This document shows, piece after piece, positions 23,176 to 30,788 of a stretch of 36,299 bases of DNA (the first letter of the stretch is position 1; the number at the start of each line of letters is the position of its first letter). The DNA comes from an uncultured Collinsella sp. GTDB taxonomy: Bacteria > Actinomycetota > Coriobacteriia > Coriobacteriales > Coriobacteriaceae. The position numbers and the translations under genes were made by a program. Under the pieces are notes generated by a model that did not search any database, was not told the DNA's origin, and worked only from the letters and a program-made list of their open reading frames with translations. Where the stretch lies: assembly GCA_900543515.1 (NCBI GenBank), contig UQRW01000023.1, forward strand, positions 1-36,299, in the 5' to 3' direction.

Positions 23176-24165
23176 TTGAAGACTGTTCATGTTGCCGCTG
23201 GGATCATTCGCAAGGAAGGATCTGATGAGCTGCTTGCCGTGCAGCGCGGCTATGGCGACATGCAGGGACTATGGGAGTTTCCCGGTGGCAAGCTCATGCG
23301 CGGCGAGTCGCCCGAGGACGCCGTACGCCGCGAGCTCATGGAAGAGCTGCAGGTAAAAGTCACCAACCTGCGCGATTTCTACACCGTTGAGTATGACTAC
23401 CCCGATTTTCATCTCTCCATGGAGTGCTACTACTGCTCGCTGGCCGATGAATCCGATGAGCCTCAGAAGCATGACCGTCAGCTCGATATCCGCTGGATTC
23501 CGCGCACCTCGCTTGCCACGGTTGAGTGGATGCCCGCCGACAAAGGGCTTATCGATGCTCTGATTGAGCTGAAGGAAGACCGGCTCGAGGCCAACGGCAC
23601 TGTCAACGACGCCGAGGCCGCCGCGACCGACGAGCCCGCCACCAAGCCCAAGCGCGCACCTAAACGCCGCAGCAAAAAGCGCGCCAAGCCCGGCCTGCTC
23701 GACGGCATCGACACCTCGGACCTTTCCGCCGACGAGCGCGAACTGGTGCGCCGTCGCGCCGCCATCAAAAAGTCCATGAAGGGCAACAAGCGTGCGAACA
23801 CCAAACCCGAGCTGCTCGTTCGCCAGCGCCTGCGGGCAGCAGGTCTTACCGGCTATCGCTTGGAATGGAAGGTTCCCGGCAAGCCCGATATCGCCTTTCC
23901 CGGGCGCAAGATCGCTATCTTCGTCAACGGCTGCTTTTGGCACCGCTGCCCCAAGTGCAACCCTAGCCAGCCCAAGCGCAACGTTGAGTTTTGGGAGGCA
24001 AAGTTCCGTCGCAACGTCGAGCGCGACCGCGCTGCCGTGGCAGCACTCACTCAAATGGGCTGGACGCCCATAACCATCTGGGAATGCGAGCTCAAAAAAG
24101 ACCGCATCGATGCCACCATGGAAAAGGTCATCGAGCAGGTGCGGGCCGCAGAACCGCAGCGCTAA
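23176..24165 (+). CDS. Nudix hydrolase - Vsr endonuclease fusion
   Basis: A 329-residue two-domain protein. Residues 1-135 are a Nudix hydrolase: the box reads GKLMRGE...RRELMEELQV (38-60; GX5EX7REUXEE intact, the usual G before the last U replaced), suggesting a MutT-like nucleotide pyrophosphohydrolase. Residues ~140-195 are a linker with a basic stretch (KPKRAPKRRSKKRAKPG). Residues ~195-308 are a very-short-patch-repair endonuclease: NTKPELLVRQRLR, GKPDIAFPGRK with the catalytic Asp at ~238, IFVNGCFWHRCPKC, RNVERD and IWECEL. In E. coli Vsr the N251 position is His. Vsr nicks at T:G mismatches left by 5-methylcytosine deamination. Start is TTG at 23176 after AGAGAGGA; no ATG fits. No cytosine methyltransferase gene is nearby. 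Confidence 0.88.
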   Translation: MKTVHVAAGIIRKEGSDELLAVQRGYGDMQGLWEFPGGKLMRGESPEDAVRRELMEELQVKVTNLRDFYTVEYDYPDFHLSMECYYCSLADESDEPQKHDRQLDIRWIPRTSLATVEWMPADKGLIDALIELKEDRLEANGTVNDAEAAATDEPATKPKRAPKRRSKKRAKPGLLDGIDTSDLSADERELVRRRAAIKKSMKGNKRANTKPELLVRQRLRAAGLTGYRLEWKVPGKPDIAFPGRKIAIFVNGCFWHRCPKCNPSQPKRNVEFWEAKFRRNVERDRAAVAALTQMGWTPITIWECELKKDRIDATMEKVIEQVRAAEPQR

Positions 24166-24418
24166 CAGCGAGCATTCACACGCTCCGCACGTCCGCGCCA
24201 CGTCTACGCCACAAACCTTAGAAAGCCCTTAAGCCCAAAACCTTTCAAAAGTGTTATTCGATACCTCTGACCTGCAGCTTCATCGTAACACCAAACCAGG
24301 TTAAGCCTTTCTTTAGCGCTTCTTTGCAGCAGCCGCGGCATAATACTGCCAACGCACGGGACCTAGCAGCATACCCCGAGCGCAATCTATTGGTGGACAT
24401 CGAGGAGGCCGCATAAGC

Positions 24419-24628
24419 ATGCATTCTTCCAATGACGCAGCACAGCAGCCATCCCTAAAATATGCAAACCTTTTCTCCTTCCCCCCGACACAGAGAAACG
24501 GTCTCCTCGACTCCCCCACCACAAAAACCAAGCGCTCAGCCGATCAGAGCCTCAACTTACGAGCATCCTTCGAAAAGCTCCAAGCATCCCTAGACAAGGC
24601 GTTCCCCAACCAAGCCCGGGCATACTGA
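24419..24628 (+). CDS. Possible small protein (69 aa)
   Basis: Not recognised. A GAGGAGG site at 24402-24408 lies 10 nt before the ATG. The product is hydrophilic, with a polar start (MHSSNDAAQQPS), a proline-rich centre and a helical tail ASFEKLQASLDKAF. There is no signal peptide or TM helix. It lies alone in a 700-bp gap after the Nudix-Vsr gene. Third-position GC is less biased than in the neighbours, so it may be a chance frame. The remainder of the gap (24166-24400, 24629-24709) shows nothing I can name. Confidence 0.3.
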   Translation: MHSSNDAAQQPSLKYANLFSFPPTQRNGLLDSPTTKTKRSADQSLNLRASFEKLQASLDKAFPNQARAY

Positions 24629-24709
24629 CCCCTCATCAACAAAGTAGCCCTCACGCTCCAATTTTTCCGCCCAACGCCACAAGGGCGACGACCTCGAGTA
24701 GGTCAACCT

Positions 24710-24834
24710 GGGAGGGACGAGGGCTTAGCTCCCCAATCTTTCCGCAGGGGGCAAAAAGCCTCGCCGCACGAAGTGCGCAGCGAGGCTTTTTGCATGCCCG
24801 AGGACGATTGGGGAACTAAGCCCTCGTCCCTCCC
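24710..24834 (-). terminator. Aldolase terminator nested inside a 29-bp inverted repeat
   Basis: The inner hairpin GCAAAAAGCCTCGC / GCGAGGCTTTTTGC (24751-24793) is a standard intrinsic terminator in both directions. It is enclosed by outer arms at 24710-24738 and 24806-24834 that are complementary over 29 bp with one mismatch (G.U on the reverse strand). The full structure ends 33 bp past the aldolase stop codon. Confidence 0.75.
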
Positions 24835-24867
24835 CGGGATATGTAGCGAGTCGGAGTACCCTTGCTG

Positions 24868-25725
24868 TTACTCTGCTTTGCCCACGGAGTTGAGGTTGGT
24901 CATGCGGATCTTAACCAGCTCGGTGATCTCACGCATGCCCTCCTTGGCCGGCTTCTTGGGATCGAAGCAGGCGGGGTTCTCGGCCATGTAGGCCATGAAG
25001 CCCTTGGTGTAGGCCTGACGCAGCTCGGTGGCGTAGTTGACCTTGCAGATGCCGTTCTTCACAGCCTCGGCGACCTGCTCATCGGGCACACCGGAGGTGC
25101 CGTGCAGGACCAGCGGCACGTCGACGGCATCGCGGATGGCCTTGACCACGGACTGCTCGATGTGCGGATCGCTCGTGTACACGCCGTGGCTGGTGCCAAC
25201 GCCAATAGCGAGGGAAGTGCAACCAGTGCGCTCAACAAACTCCTTAGCCTCGGCCGGATCGGTGTAGGGGCTCTCGCCCTCAACCGCGGGACCGTCGTCC
25301 TCCTTGCCGCCAACCTTGCCGAGCTCAGCCTCGACGGGCACGCCCATGGCGCGGCCAGCGTCGGCGACGGACTTGGTCAGGGCAATGTTGTCCTCGAAGG
25401 ACTCGTGCGAGCCGTCGATCATGACAGAGGTGTAGCCAGTGCGGAAAGCCTGCATGCAGCGGTCATAGCCATCGCCGTGATCGAGGTGCAGGGCGACGGG
25501 CACGGATGCGCGCTCGGCGGCAGCCTTGACCATGCCGTAGAAGTAGTCCAGACCAGCGGTCTTGATGGTGCCCGGAGTGGTCTGCATGATGACGGGGGAC
25601 TTGGTCTCCTCGGCAGCAGCCAGAACGGCCATAACAAACTCGAGGTTCTCGACGTTGAACGCGCCGACGGCGTAGTGGCCGGCCTGAGCGTCCTTGAGCA
25701 TCTTTTCGGTGGTAACAAGTGCCAT
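24868..25725 (-). CDS. Class II ketose-bisphosphate aldolase (probable tagatose-1,6-bisphosphate aldolase)
   Basis: A 285-residue zinc-dependent aldolase that splits a ketohexose 1,6-bisphosphate into dihydroxyacetone phosphate and glyceraldehyde 3-phosphate. Visible motifs: GAFNVENLEF near the N-terminus, ALHLDHGDGYD (first metal/catalytic segment), MIDGSHESFEDNI, EAELGKVGGKEDD, GVGTSHGVY (Zn histidine) and LHGTSG (phosphate loop). The start at 25725 has AGGAG upstream; the open frame further up has no site. Class II aldolases for fructose and tagatose bisphosphate (FbaA, GatY, KbaY) are hard to separate by sequence. The lacA, lacB and tagatose-6-phosphate kinase genes 7-10 kb away and the adjacent DeoR regulator favour tagatose, but glycolytic fructose-bisphosphate aldolase is a real alternative. 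Confidence 0.85.
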   Translation of the reverse strand: MALVTTEKMLKDAQAGHYAVGAFNVENLEFVMAVLAAAEETKSPVIMQTTPGTIKTAGLDYFYGMVKAAAERASVPVALHLDHGDGYDRCMQAFRTGYTSVMIDGSHESFEDNIALTKSVADAGRAMGVPVEAELGKVGGKEDDGPAVEGESPYTDPAEAKEFVERTGCTSLAIGVGTSHGVYTSDPHIEQSVVKAIRDAVDVPLVLHGTSGVPDEQVAEAVKNGICKVNYATELRQAYTKGFMAYMAENPACFDPKKPAKEGMREITELVKIRMTNLNSVGKAE

Positions 25726-25949
25726 GAGCGTTTGCTCCTCTCCCTCGCCCGCATCTGGACATCGGGCGTAGTTGTTCACAAGGCGTTTTACCTTGCGTTT
25801 TGCTGGGCTCATTGTATGAAATTCAGCGGCTTTGCACGTGCGAGACATTGAGCCCATGCAGGTCAATACAGCCGTTTTTGAAAAGCAAAAGGAAGGAATT
25901 GGAGCCAAGCGGGCGTGTTCGATATTGAATTTTGGGTGTTCAGCGTCTT

Positions 25950-25965
25950 TCTTTTATAGAAAAGA
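25950..25965. promoter_or_regulatory. Palindrome TCTTTT-ATAG-AAAAGA in the aldolase/DeoR promoter
   Basis: A perfect 6-bp-armed palindrome in AT-rich DNA between the divergent aldolase and DeoR genes. GATAAG and CTTATC follow in inverted orientation (25964 and 25987). It is a plausible operator for the DeoR protein. Confidence 0.4.
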
Positions 25966-26059
25966 TAAGTAATCAAAAGGCGTTTTCTTATCCAAAAAGA
26001 AAATGAACGAAAATAGAGTCAACACAATTCCTGCAAATTTGGCCGAGAATGGAGCAGCT

Positions 26060-26863
26060 ATGGCCCATGCAACAACCCGAGCCTTTGCCGACGAACGCCG
26101 TACCGCCATTTTGGAAATGCTCGATCATAATGCCTCGGTGCAGGTAGCAGAAATCGCCCAGACCTTTGGCGTCTCCTCCGTCACCGCCCGCGCCGACCTT
26201 GACGCGCTCGCCGAAGCAGGCAAGTTGCGCCGCACACATGGTGGTGCCGTATCGCTCCACAAACGCCTGACCGTTTCCACGCAGGATCGCCGCATCAATG
26301 TCAACGTCGCCGCCAAGCAGGCCATCGCGCAAAGCGCCATCGAGCTCGTCAATGACGGCGACACGCTGCTCGTCGACTCGGGCACCACGGCGCTCGAGTT
26401 CGTCCGGCTCCTCGATCAGCGCGACGGTATCACCGTCATCACGGCCGACATTACCATTGCCGATTACATCGACGAGAGCATGCCCTCGGTCGATGTTGTC
26501 ATGCTGGGCGGGGCGCTGCGCAAAGGTCATCGCTATCTGTACGGCCCACTTACCATGCAGGCGCTCCAAATGGTCCATGCCGATCTGGCCGTCATGTGCC
26601 CCGGCGCCTTTGTCCCCAGCTGCGGCTTTACGACCGACTTTCCCCAGATGGCCGAGACCAAAACGGCTATGATCGCCGCGGCCCATCAAAGCGTCGCCCT
26701 CATGGACGCCAGCAAGGTTAACGGACGCGGCATGTACCGTTTTGCCGAGCTTGCCGACGTCGACGCCATCGTGATGGACCGTGATCCCGACGATGCCGTC
26801 GCCACCTCAATCGCCGAGACCGCCGACGACGCCCGCCCAAATCTCATCATCGCCGACGCTTAA
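26060..26863 (+). CDS. DeoR-family transcriptional repressor
   Basis: A 267-residue sugar-phosphate-responsive repressor. The N-terminal DeoR helix-turn-helix is RRTAILEMLDHNASVQVAEI followed by FGVSSVTARADLDALAEAGK and the family's RRTHGGAV. The C-terminal domain has the DeoR effector fold with GDTLLVDSGTTALEFVRLL and VVMLGGALRKGHRYLYGP. The start chosen (26060) has GGAG 9 nt upstream; an ATG at 26003 lacks a site but would add 19 residues. It is divergent from the class II aldolase gene and probably represses it, possibly also lacAB. The inducer would be a sugar phosphate such as tagatose 6-phosphate (inference). It ends at a bidirectional terminator. Confidence 0.88.
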   Translation: MAHATTRAFADERRTAILEMLDHNASVQVAEIAQTFGVSSVTARADLDALAEAGKLRRTHGGAVSLHKRLTVSTQDRRINVNVAAKQAIAQSAIELVNDGDTLLVDSGTTALEFVRLLDQRDGITVITADITIADYIDESMPSVDVVMLGGALRKGHRYLYGPLTMQALQMVHADLAVMCPGAFVPSCGFTTDFPQMAETKTAMIAAAHQSVALMDASKVNGRGMYRFAELADVDAIVMDRDPDDAVATSIAETADDARPNLIIADA

Positions 26864-26866
26864 ACA

Positions 26867-26900
26867 AAAACCACCACAAAGGTGCCTTTGTGGTGGTTTT
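26867..26900. terminator. Bidirectional terminator between DeoR and flavoprotein genes
   Basis: A 16-bp perfect stem, AAAACCACCACAAAGG and its complement, with a 2-nt loop. It has an A-run on one side and a T-run on the other, placed between two convergent genes. Confidence 0.85.
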
Positions 26901-26922
26901 GCTCGTTAAAAACGAAATATCG

Positions 26923-28083
26923 CTACTTGGAAAGCTCGTCGGCGAGGGCCTCGATCTGAGCGCGCGAGGCGTCGTTGAGCGAGCCCAGCACGGTCACCTT
27001 GTTCTGCGCCAGGGTGATGTCCTTCATGCCCTCGAGCTCCTTGGTCATAACCTTGGCAGCAGCGGGCGCCCAAGAGCCGGCCTCGACGAGCGCCACGGTG
27101 CGGTTCTGGTAGGCATGCTCGGCGAGCGTATGGATAAAGGTGCTCATGAACGGGAAGATCTCGCCCTGATAGGTGATGGAAGCGAGCACCAGGCGGTCGT
27201 AGCGGAACGCATCCTCAACGGCCTCGGCCATATCGTCGCGAGCCAGGTCAAAGACGGAAACCTTCTGGCCGCGAGCCTCAAGCGCAGATGCGAGTTCCTC
27301 GACGGCAGCCTTCAGATGGCCATACACGCTCGCATAGGCAATCGTGATGCCCTCGTCCTCGGGCTGATAGCTCGACCAGGTGTTATAGGTGTCGAGGTAG
27401 TAGCCCAGGTTCTCGGTCAGCACGGGGCCGTGGAGCGGACAGATGATCTGGATGTCCAGGTCGGCGGCCTTCCTGAGCACGGCCTGCACGAACTTGCCGA
27501 ACTTACCGACGATGCCAAAGTAGTAGCGGCGTGCTTCGCAAGCCCAGCCCTCGGGATCCTCGATGTCGTTAGCACCGAACTTGCCAAAGCCGTCGGCACT
27601 AAAGAGCACCTTGTCGGTGGACTCGTAGGAGAAGAGCACCTCGGGCCAGTGCACGTTGGGAGCACCGACAAACGTCAGGCTGTGGCCGCCCAGGTCGAGC
27701 ACATCGCCCTCTTTGACGACCATCTTGCGCTCGGGGAAGTCGGTGCCAAAGTAGTTGACCATCATGCGGAAGGCGCCCATGCTTGCCACGATCTGCGCCT
27801 GGGGATAGCGCTCCATAAAGGCGGCAATGCCGGCGGAGTGATCGGGCTCCATGTGATGGACAACCAGGTAGTCGGGCGTACGGCCGTCGAGCGCGGCCTC
27901 GAGGTTGCCGAGCCACTCGTCAACAAAACCGCCGTCGACTGAATCGGCGACAGCGATTTTATCGCCCAAGATAACGTAGCTGTTGTATGCCATACCGTTC
28001 TCGGACACGTCGTACTGGCCCTCGAACAGGTCGATGTCGTGATCGTCGACGCCAATGTAGCGGATATCCTTGGTGATCTCCAT
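26923..28083 (-). CDS. A-type flavoprotein / flavodiiron protein (FprA-like)
   Basis: A 386-residue cytosolic oxygen or nitric oxide reductase. The N-terminal metallo-beta-lactamase-like domain carries all expected diiron ligands: HHMEPDHSAG (HxExDH), NVHWPE, SADGFG and CPLHG. The C-terminal flavodoxin domain starts at ITIAYASVYGHLKAAV (FMN phosphate loop). No rubredoxin domain is fused, so reduction would come from a separate partner. The start at 28083 has AGGAGG upstream, in preference to the longer open frame. In an anaerobe this enzyme scavenges O2 or NO without releasing peroxide. It is monocistronic and unrelated to the sugar genes around it. Confidence 0.92.
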   Translation of the reverse strand: MEITKDIRYIGVDDHDIDLFEGQYDVSENGMAYNSYVILGDKIAVADSVDGGFVDEWLGNLEAALDGRTPDYLVVHHMEPDHSAGIAAFMERYPQAQIVASMGAFRMMVNYFGTDFPERKMVVKEGDVLDLGGHSLTFVGAPNVHWPEVLFSYESTDKVLFSADGFGKFGANDIEDPEGWACEARRYYFGIVGKFGKFVQAVLRKAADLDIQIICPLHGPVLTENLGYYLDTYNTWSSYQPEDEGITIAYASVYGHLKAAVEELASALEARGQKVSVFDLARDDMAEAVEDAFRYDRLVLASITYQGEIFPFMSTFIHTLAEHAYQNRTVALVEAGSWAPAAAKVMTKELEGMKDITLAQNKVTVLGSLNDASRAQIEALADELSK

Positions 28084-28212
28084 CAGGCAAAGCCTCCTAG
28101 ATAGACAAAAGAGCCCGTCTATCATAACACTCGTCTTCATAGACACGGCTATCTGCCAGCATCCTTACCGATTGTTATTGAAATGCGATAAAGCGCCGTT
28201 TACCTGCACAAA

Positions 28213-29244
28213 CTATGCGCGCGGTATCGCCGTGCTATGTCGAATAATGAGCTGGCCGGGAATACGGATGGCAACGGTTTTGCCCGCCGTACCCGCCTCG
28301 GGAACCGCATGCTCAAACACCTCGCGTCCACGCTGATGTAGATCGAATCGCACGGTCGTGAGCTCGTTGTGTGCCACAAAATCATCGAGTGAATCGTCGA
28401 CGCCCACCACGCTTACGTCCTCGGGCACGCGCAGGCCGCTATCACGCAGCGCGGCAATCGCGCCATTTGCCATCTGATCGTTTGCCGCATAGATCGCCGT
28501 CATGGTGCGATCGTGCTCGGCCAGGTACCTGCCGGCCTCGTAGCCGCTGTTGGCAGACCAGTCGCCCTCGAGCGGCTCTGCCGGCTCGATGTGTTTACGC
28601 TCGAGTGCATCCAGCCAACCGGCGCGACGAAATTGCTCGTCGACCGAGAACGACGGGCCGCAAATATAGCGAATCTGCTCGTGCCTCAGCTCAAACAGGT
28701 GATCCATAAGCAATAGCGAGCAGCCGTAATGATCGGAATCGACCGTGGTCACCCGCGGATGCGCGTACATGGTAACAATGACCGTGCCAATGCCTGGCAG
28801 TGGATCAAACGTCTCAAAATCGGGCGCCATGCGACTCATGCCGATGATGATGCCGTCCACCGGCAGTGCGGCCATACGACGCGTGGCCTCGGCAAGCGAA
28901 AACTCCTCGGTCTTGGACATCTCGACCAGCGTGATGGCGCAATTATGCTCGCGAGCAGCGCTGGCGATGCCGTCGATCATTGAGAGGTTGCCAAACTTGG
29001 TGACATCGTTGATGCATAGGCCGACCGAATGGTAACGGCCGTCGCGCAGCGAGCGACCGGCATAACTCGGACGAAAGCCGAGCTCTTGCATCGCGGCCTG
29101 CACGCGCTGGCGCGTCTGTTCGTTAACGTTGGGCAAGCCGTTGGCGACGCGCGAAACCGTCTGCTGCGAAACGCCAGCAGCGCGGGCGACGTCGGCCATG
29201 GAGACCGGACGCGTACCTGTATCGTTGGACGGGCGCCTTGCCAC
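28213..29244 (-). CDS. LacI-family transcriptional regulator (likely galactose repressor)
   Basis: A 343-residue repressor. The N-terminal helix-turn-helix and hinge are VSMADVARAAGVSQQTVSRV and NEQTRQRVQAAMQELGFRPS; the remainder is a periplasmic-binding-protein-like effector domain (VDGIIIG, IYAANDQMANGAI, VVGVDDSLD). The start is GTG at 29244, with GAAGGTGA upstream. It is divergent from galK-galT, and three near-identical 18-bp sites with a central ACGT lie between them, so it most likely represses both units and responds to galactose or a derivative. The HTH specificity residues (SQQTVSR) fit sites with a central CG pair, a known LacI-family pattern. Confidence 0.92.
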   Translation of the reverse strand: MARRPSNDTGTRPVSMADVARAAGVSQQTVSRVANGLPNVNEQTRQRVQAAMQELGFRPSYAGRSLRDGRYHSVGLCINDVTKFGNLSMIDGIASAAREHNCAITLVEMSKTEEFSLAEATRRMAALPVDGIIIGMSRMAPDFETFDPLPGIGTVIVTMYAHPRVTTVDSDHYGCSLLLMDHLFELRHEQIRYICGPSFSVDEQFRRAGWLDALERKHIEPAEPLEGDWSANSGYEAGRYLAEHDRTMTAIYAANDQMANGAIAALRDSGLRVPEDVSVVGVDDSLDDFVAHNELTTVRFDLHQRGREVFEHAVPEAGTAGKTVAIRIPGQLIIRHSTAIPRA

Positions 29245-29335
29245 AGGATCACCTTCACCCTTGCGAGATCTGAATAGCGTGAATGCCGGCCCGGGCAGAA
29301 ATACATCCCGCGCCGAGGCCCGCTATCGTCGGACG

Positions 29336-29353
29336 CATGTTAACGTACTCTAC
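29336..29353. promoter_or_regulatory. LacI operator site 1 (lacI-galK intergenic)
   Basis: CATGTTAACGTACTCTAC shares GTTAACGTACTC with the sites at 29459 and 29523. The pattern TATGnnnACGTnnnCATA is kept except at the right end. It lies about 90 bp upstream of the LacI-type gene and could mediate autoregulation. Confidence 0.6.
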
Positions 29354-29458
29354 TTTTTCTATCTGCATCTCTTCTGCTTTATAAGTCCATATGGCAGTAC
29401 CGTTCACGGCTGTATTTCTACCGATTACCAGATTCTCAAAAAGTGACAAGCGATGTGT

Positions 29459-29476
29459 TATGAGTACGTTAACATA
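29459..29476. promoter_or_regulatory. LacI operator site 2
   Basis: TATGAGTACGTTAACATA has the full symmetric pattern TATGnnnACGTnnnCATA. It is in reverse orientation relative to sites 1 and 3. Confidence 0.7.
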
Positions 29477-29522
29477 GCCCATAACGTGCGGTATCGTGAA
29501 TACTTGGTTCATGCCGCTTTAA

Positions 29523-29540
29523 GTTGTTAACGTACTCATA
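29523..29540. promoter_or_regulatory. LacI operator site 3
   Basis: GTTGTTAACGTACTCATA lies 43 nt before the galK start codon, where bound repressor would block the promoter or early transcription. It is 64 bp from site 2. Confidence 0.65.
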
Positions 29541-29582
29541 ACGACGCAAAACCCACCCGGGCGCGCCAAGGAAAGGACTCCC

Positions 29583-30788
29583 ATGACCACCCCCGACGAA
29601 AAGACATTCGCCACGCTCACCAAGCTGTTCGAGGAGGAGTTTGGCCCCATCGGCGACCGCCAGGTGCTCTACGTGCACGCGCCCGGCCGCTCCGAGATCA
29701 GCGGCAACCACACTGACCACGAGGGTGGCCACGTCATCGCCGGCTCGCTCGATGTCGCCGTCGACGGCATCGCCGTGGCAACCGATTCCAACAAGGTTCG
29801 CGTAGCCGACGAGGGCTATCCCACGTTTGAAATCGCGCTCGACACGCTAGACGTTCAGGAGTCCGAGAAGGACACGTCCGCAAGCCTCGTGCGCGGTATG
29901 GCCCACGAGGTCGCAGCCCTTGGCGTTGAGCCCAAAGGCTTCGACTTTGCCTTTACCTGCTCCGTCCCCTCGGGCGGCGGCCTTTCCAGCTCTGCCGCCG
30001 TCGAAGCCGCGTACGGTCGTGCCATGGAGACGCTCTGGGGCGCGCCCGCCATTGAGCCCGTCACGCTCGCCCAGATGAGCCAGCGCACCGAGAACAACTA
30101 CTACGGCAAGCCCTGCGGTCTGATGGACCAGGCCGCCGTTTGCTTGGGCGGACTCGCCTACATGGACTTTGAGGATCAGGCCCAGCCCAAGACCCAGAAG
30201 CTCAAACTCAACTTTGAGGATCACGGCTATGCGCTCGTGCTCGTTAAGGTCGGTGCCGACCATGTGGCAGCTACCGACGACTACGCCGCCGTTCCGCGCG
30301 AGATGCAGGACGTCGCCGCCGAGTTTGGCAAGGCACGCCTGTGCGAGGTCGATGTTGCCGATTTTGACGCCAAGCTCCCCGAGCTGCGTGCCAAACTGGG
30401 CGACCGTGCCTGCCTGCGCGCCGTTCACTACTGGTACGAGAACGGCCTGGTCGACAAGCGCTGGGCAGCTCTCAACGCCGGCGACATCGACCAGTTCCTG
30501 GTCCTCACGCGCGAGTCCGGCGCCAGCTCTGCCATGTACCTGCAGAATGTCGTCGCCAAACTGGGTGCCGAGCAGCCTTCCATGTACGCGCTTGCTCTTG
30601 CCGAGCATGTGCTCGACGGCCGTGGCGCCGTTCGTATTCACGGCGGCGGCTTTGGCGGTACCATCCAGGCCTTCGTGCCGCTCGAGCTCGTCGACACCTT
30701 TATCACTAAGATGAACAGCTGGCTGGGCGAAGGCTCTGCCCGCCACTACGCAATTACTGACAAGGGGGCTTACGCGGCATGGCTGTAA
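29583..30788 (+). CDS. galK: Galactokinase (GHMP family)
   Basis: Phosphorylates galactose to galactose 1-phosphate in the Leloir pathway. The 401-residue protein has the three GHMP motifs: APGRSEISGNHTDHEGGHV near residue 34, SVPSGGGLSSSAAVEAA near 130 and IHGGGFGGTIQAF near 360. The galactokinase signature is unusual: the common GEHTDY reads GNHTDH, so the residue that normally contacts the sugar 6-hydroxyl is Asn. The catalytic GLMDQAA segment is present. A good ribosome site (GAAAGGAC) precedes the ATG. It forms an operon with galT, whose ATG lies within the last codons (ATGGCTGTAA). It is probably controlled by the divergent LacI protein. Confidence 0.92.
   Translation: MTTPDEKTFATLTKLFEEEFGPIGDRQVLYVHAPGRSEISGNHTDHEGGHVIAGSLDVAVDGIAVATDSNKVRVADEGYPTFEIALDTLDVQESEKDTSASLVRGMAHEVAALGVEPKGFDFAFTCSVPSGGGLSSSAAVEAAYGRAMETLWGAPAIEPVTLAQMSQRTENNYYGKPCGLMDQAAVCLGGLAYMDFEDQAQPKTQKLKLNFEDHGYALVLVKVGADHVAATDDYAAVPREMQDVAAEFGKARLCEVDVADFDAKLPELRAKLGDRACLRAVHYWYENGLVDKRWAALNAGDIDQFLVLTRESGASSAMYLQNVVAKLGAEQPSMYALALAEHVLDGRGAVRIHGGGFGGTIQAFVPLELVDTFITKMNSWLGEGSARHYAITDKGAYAAWL

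Noticed and set aside
23176..24165. Restriction-modification or defence locus around Vsr
   Set aside because: No methyltransferase, restriction enzyme or other defence gene is next to it in this window.
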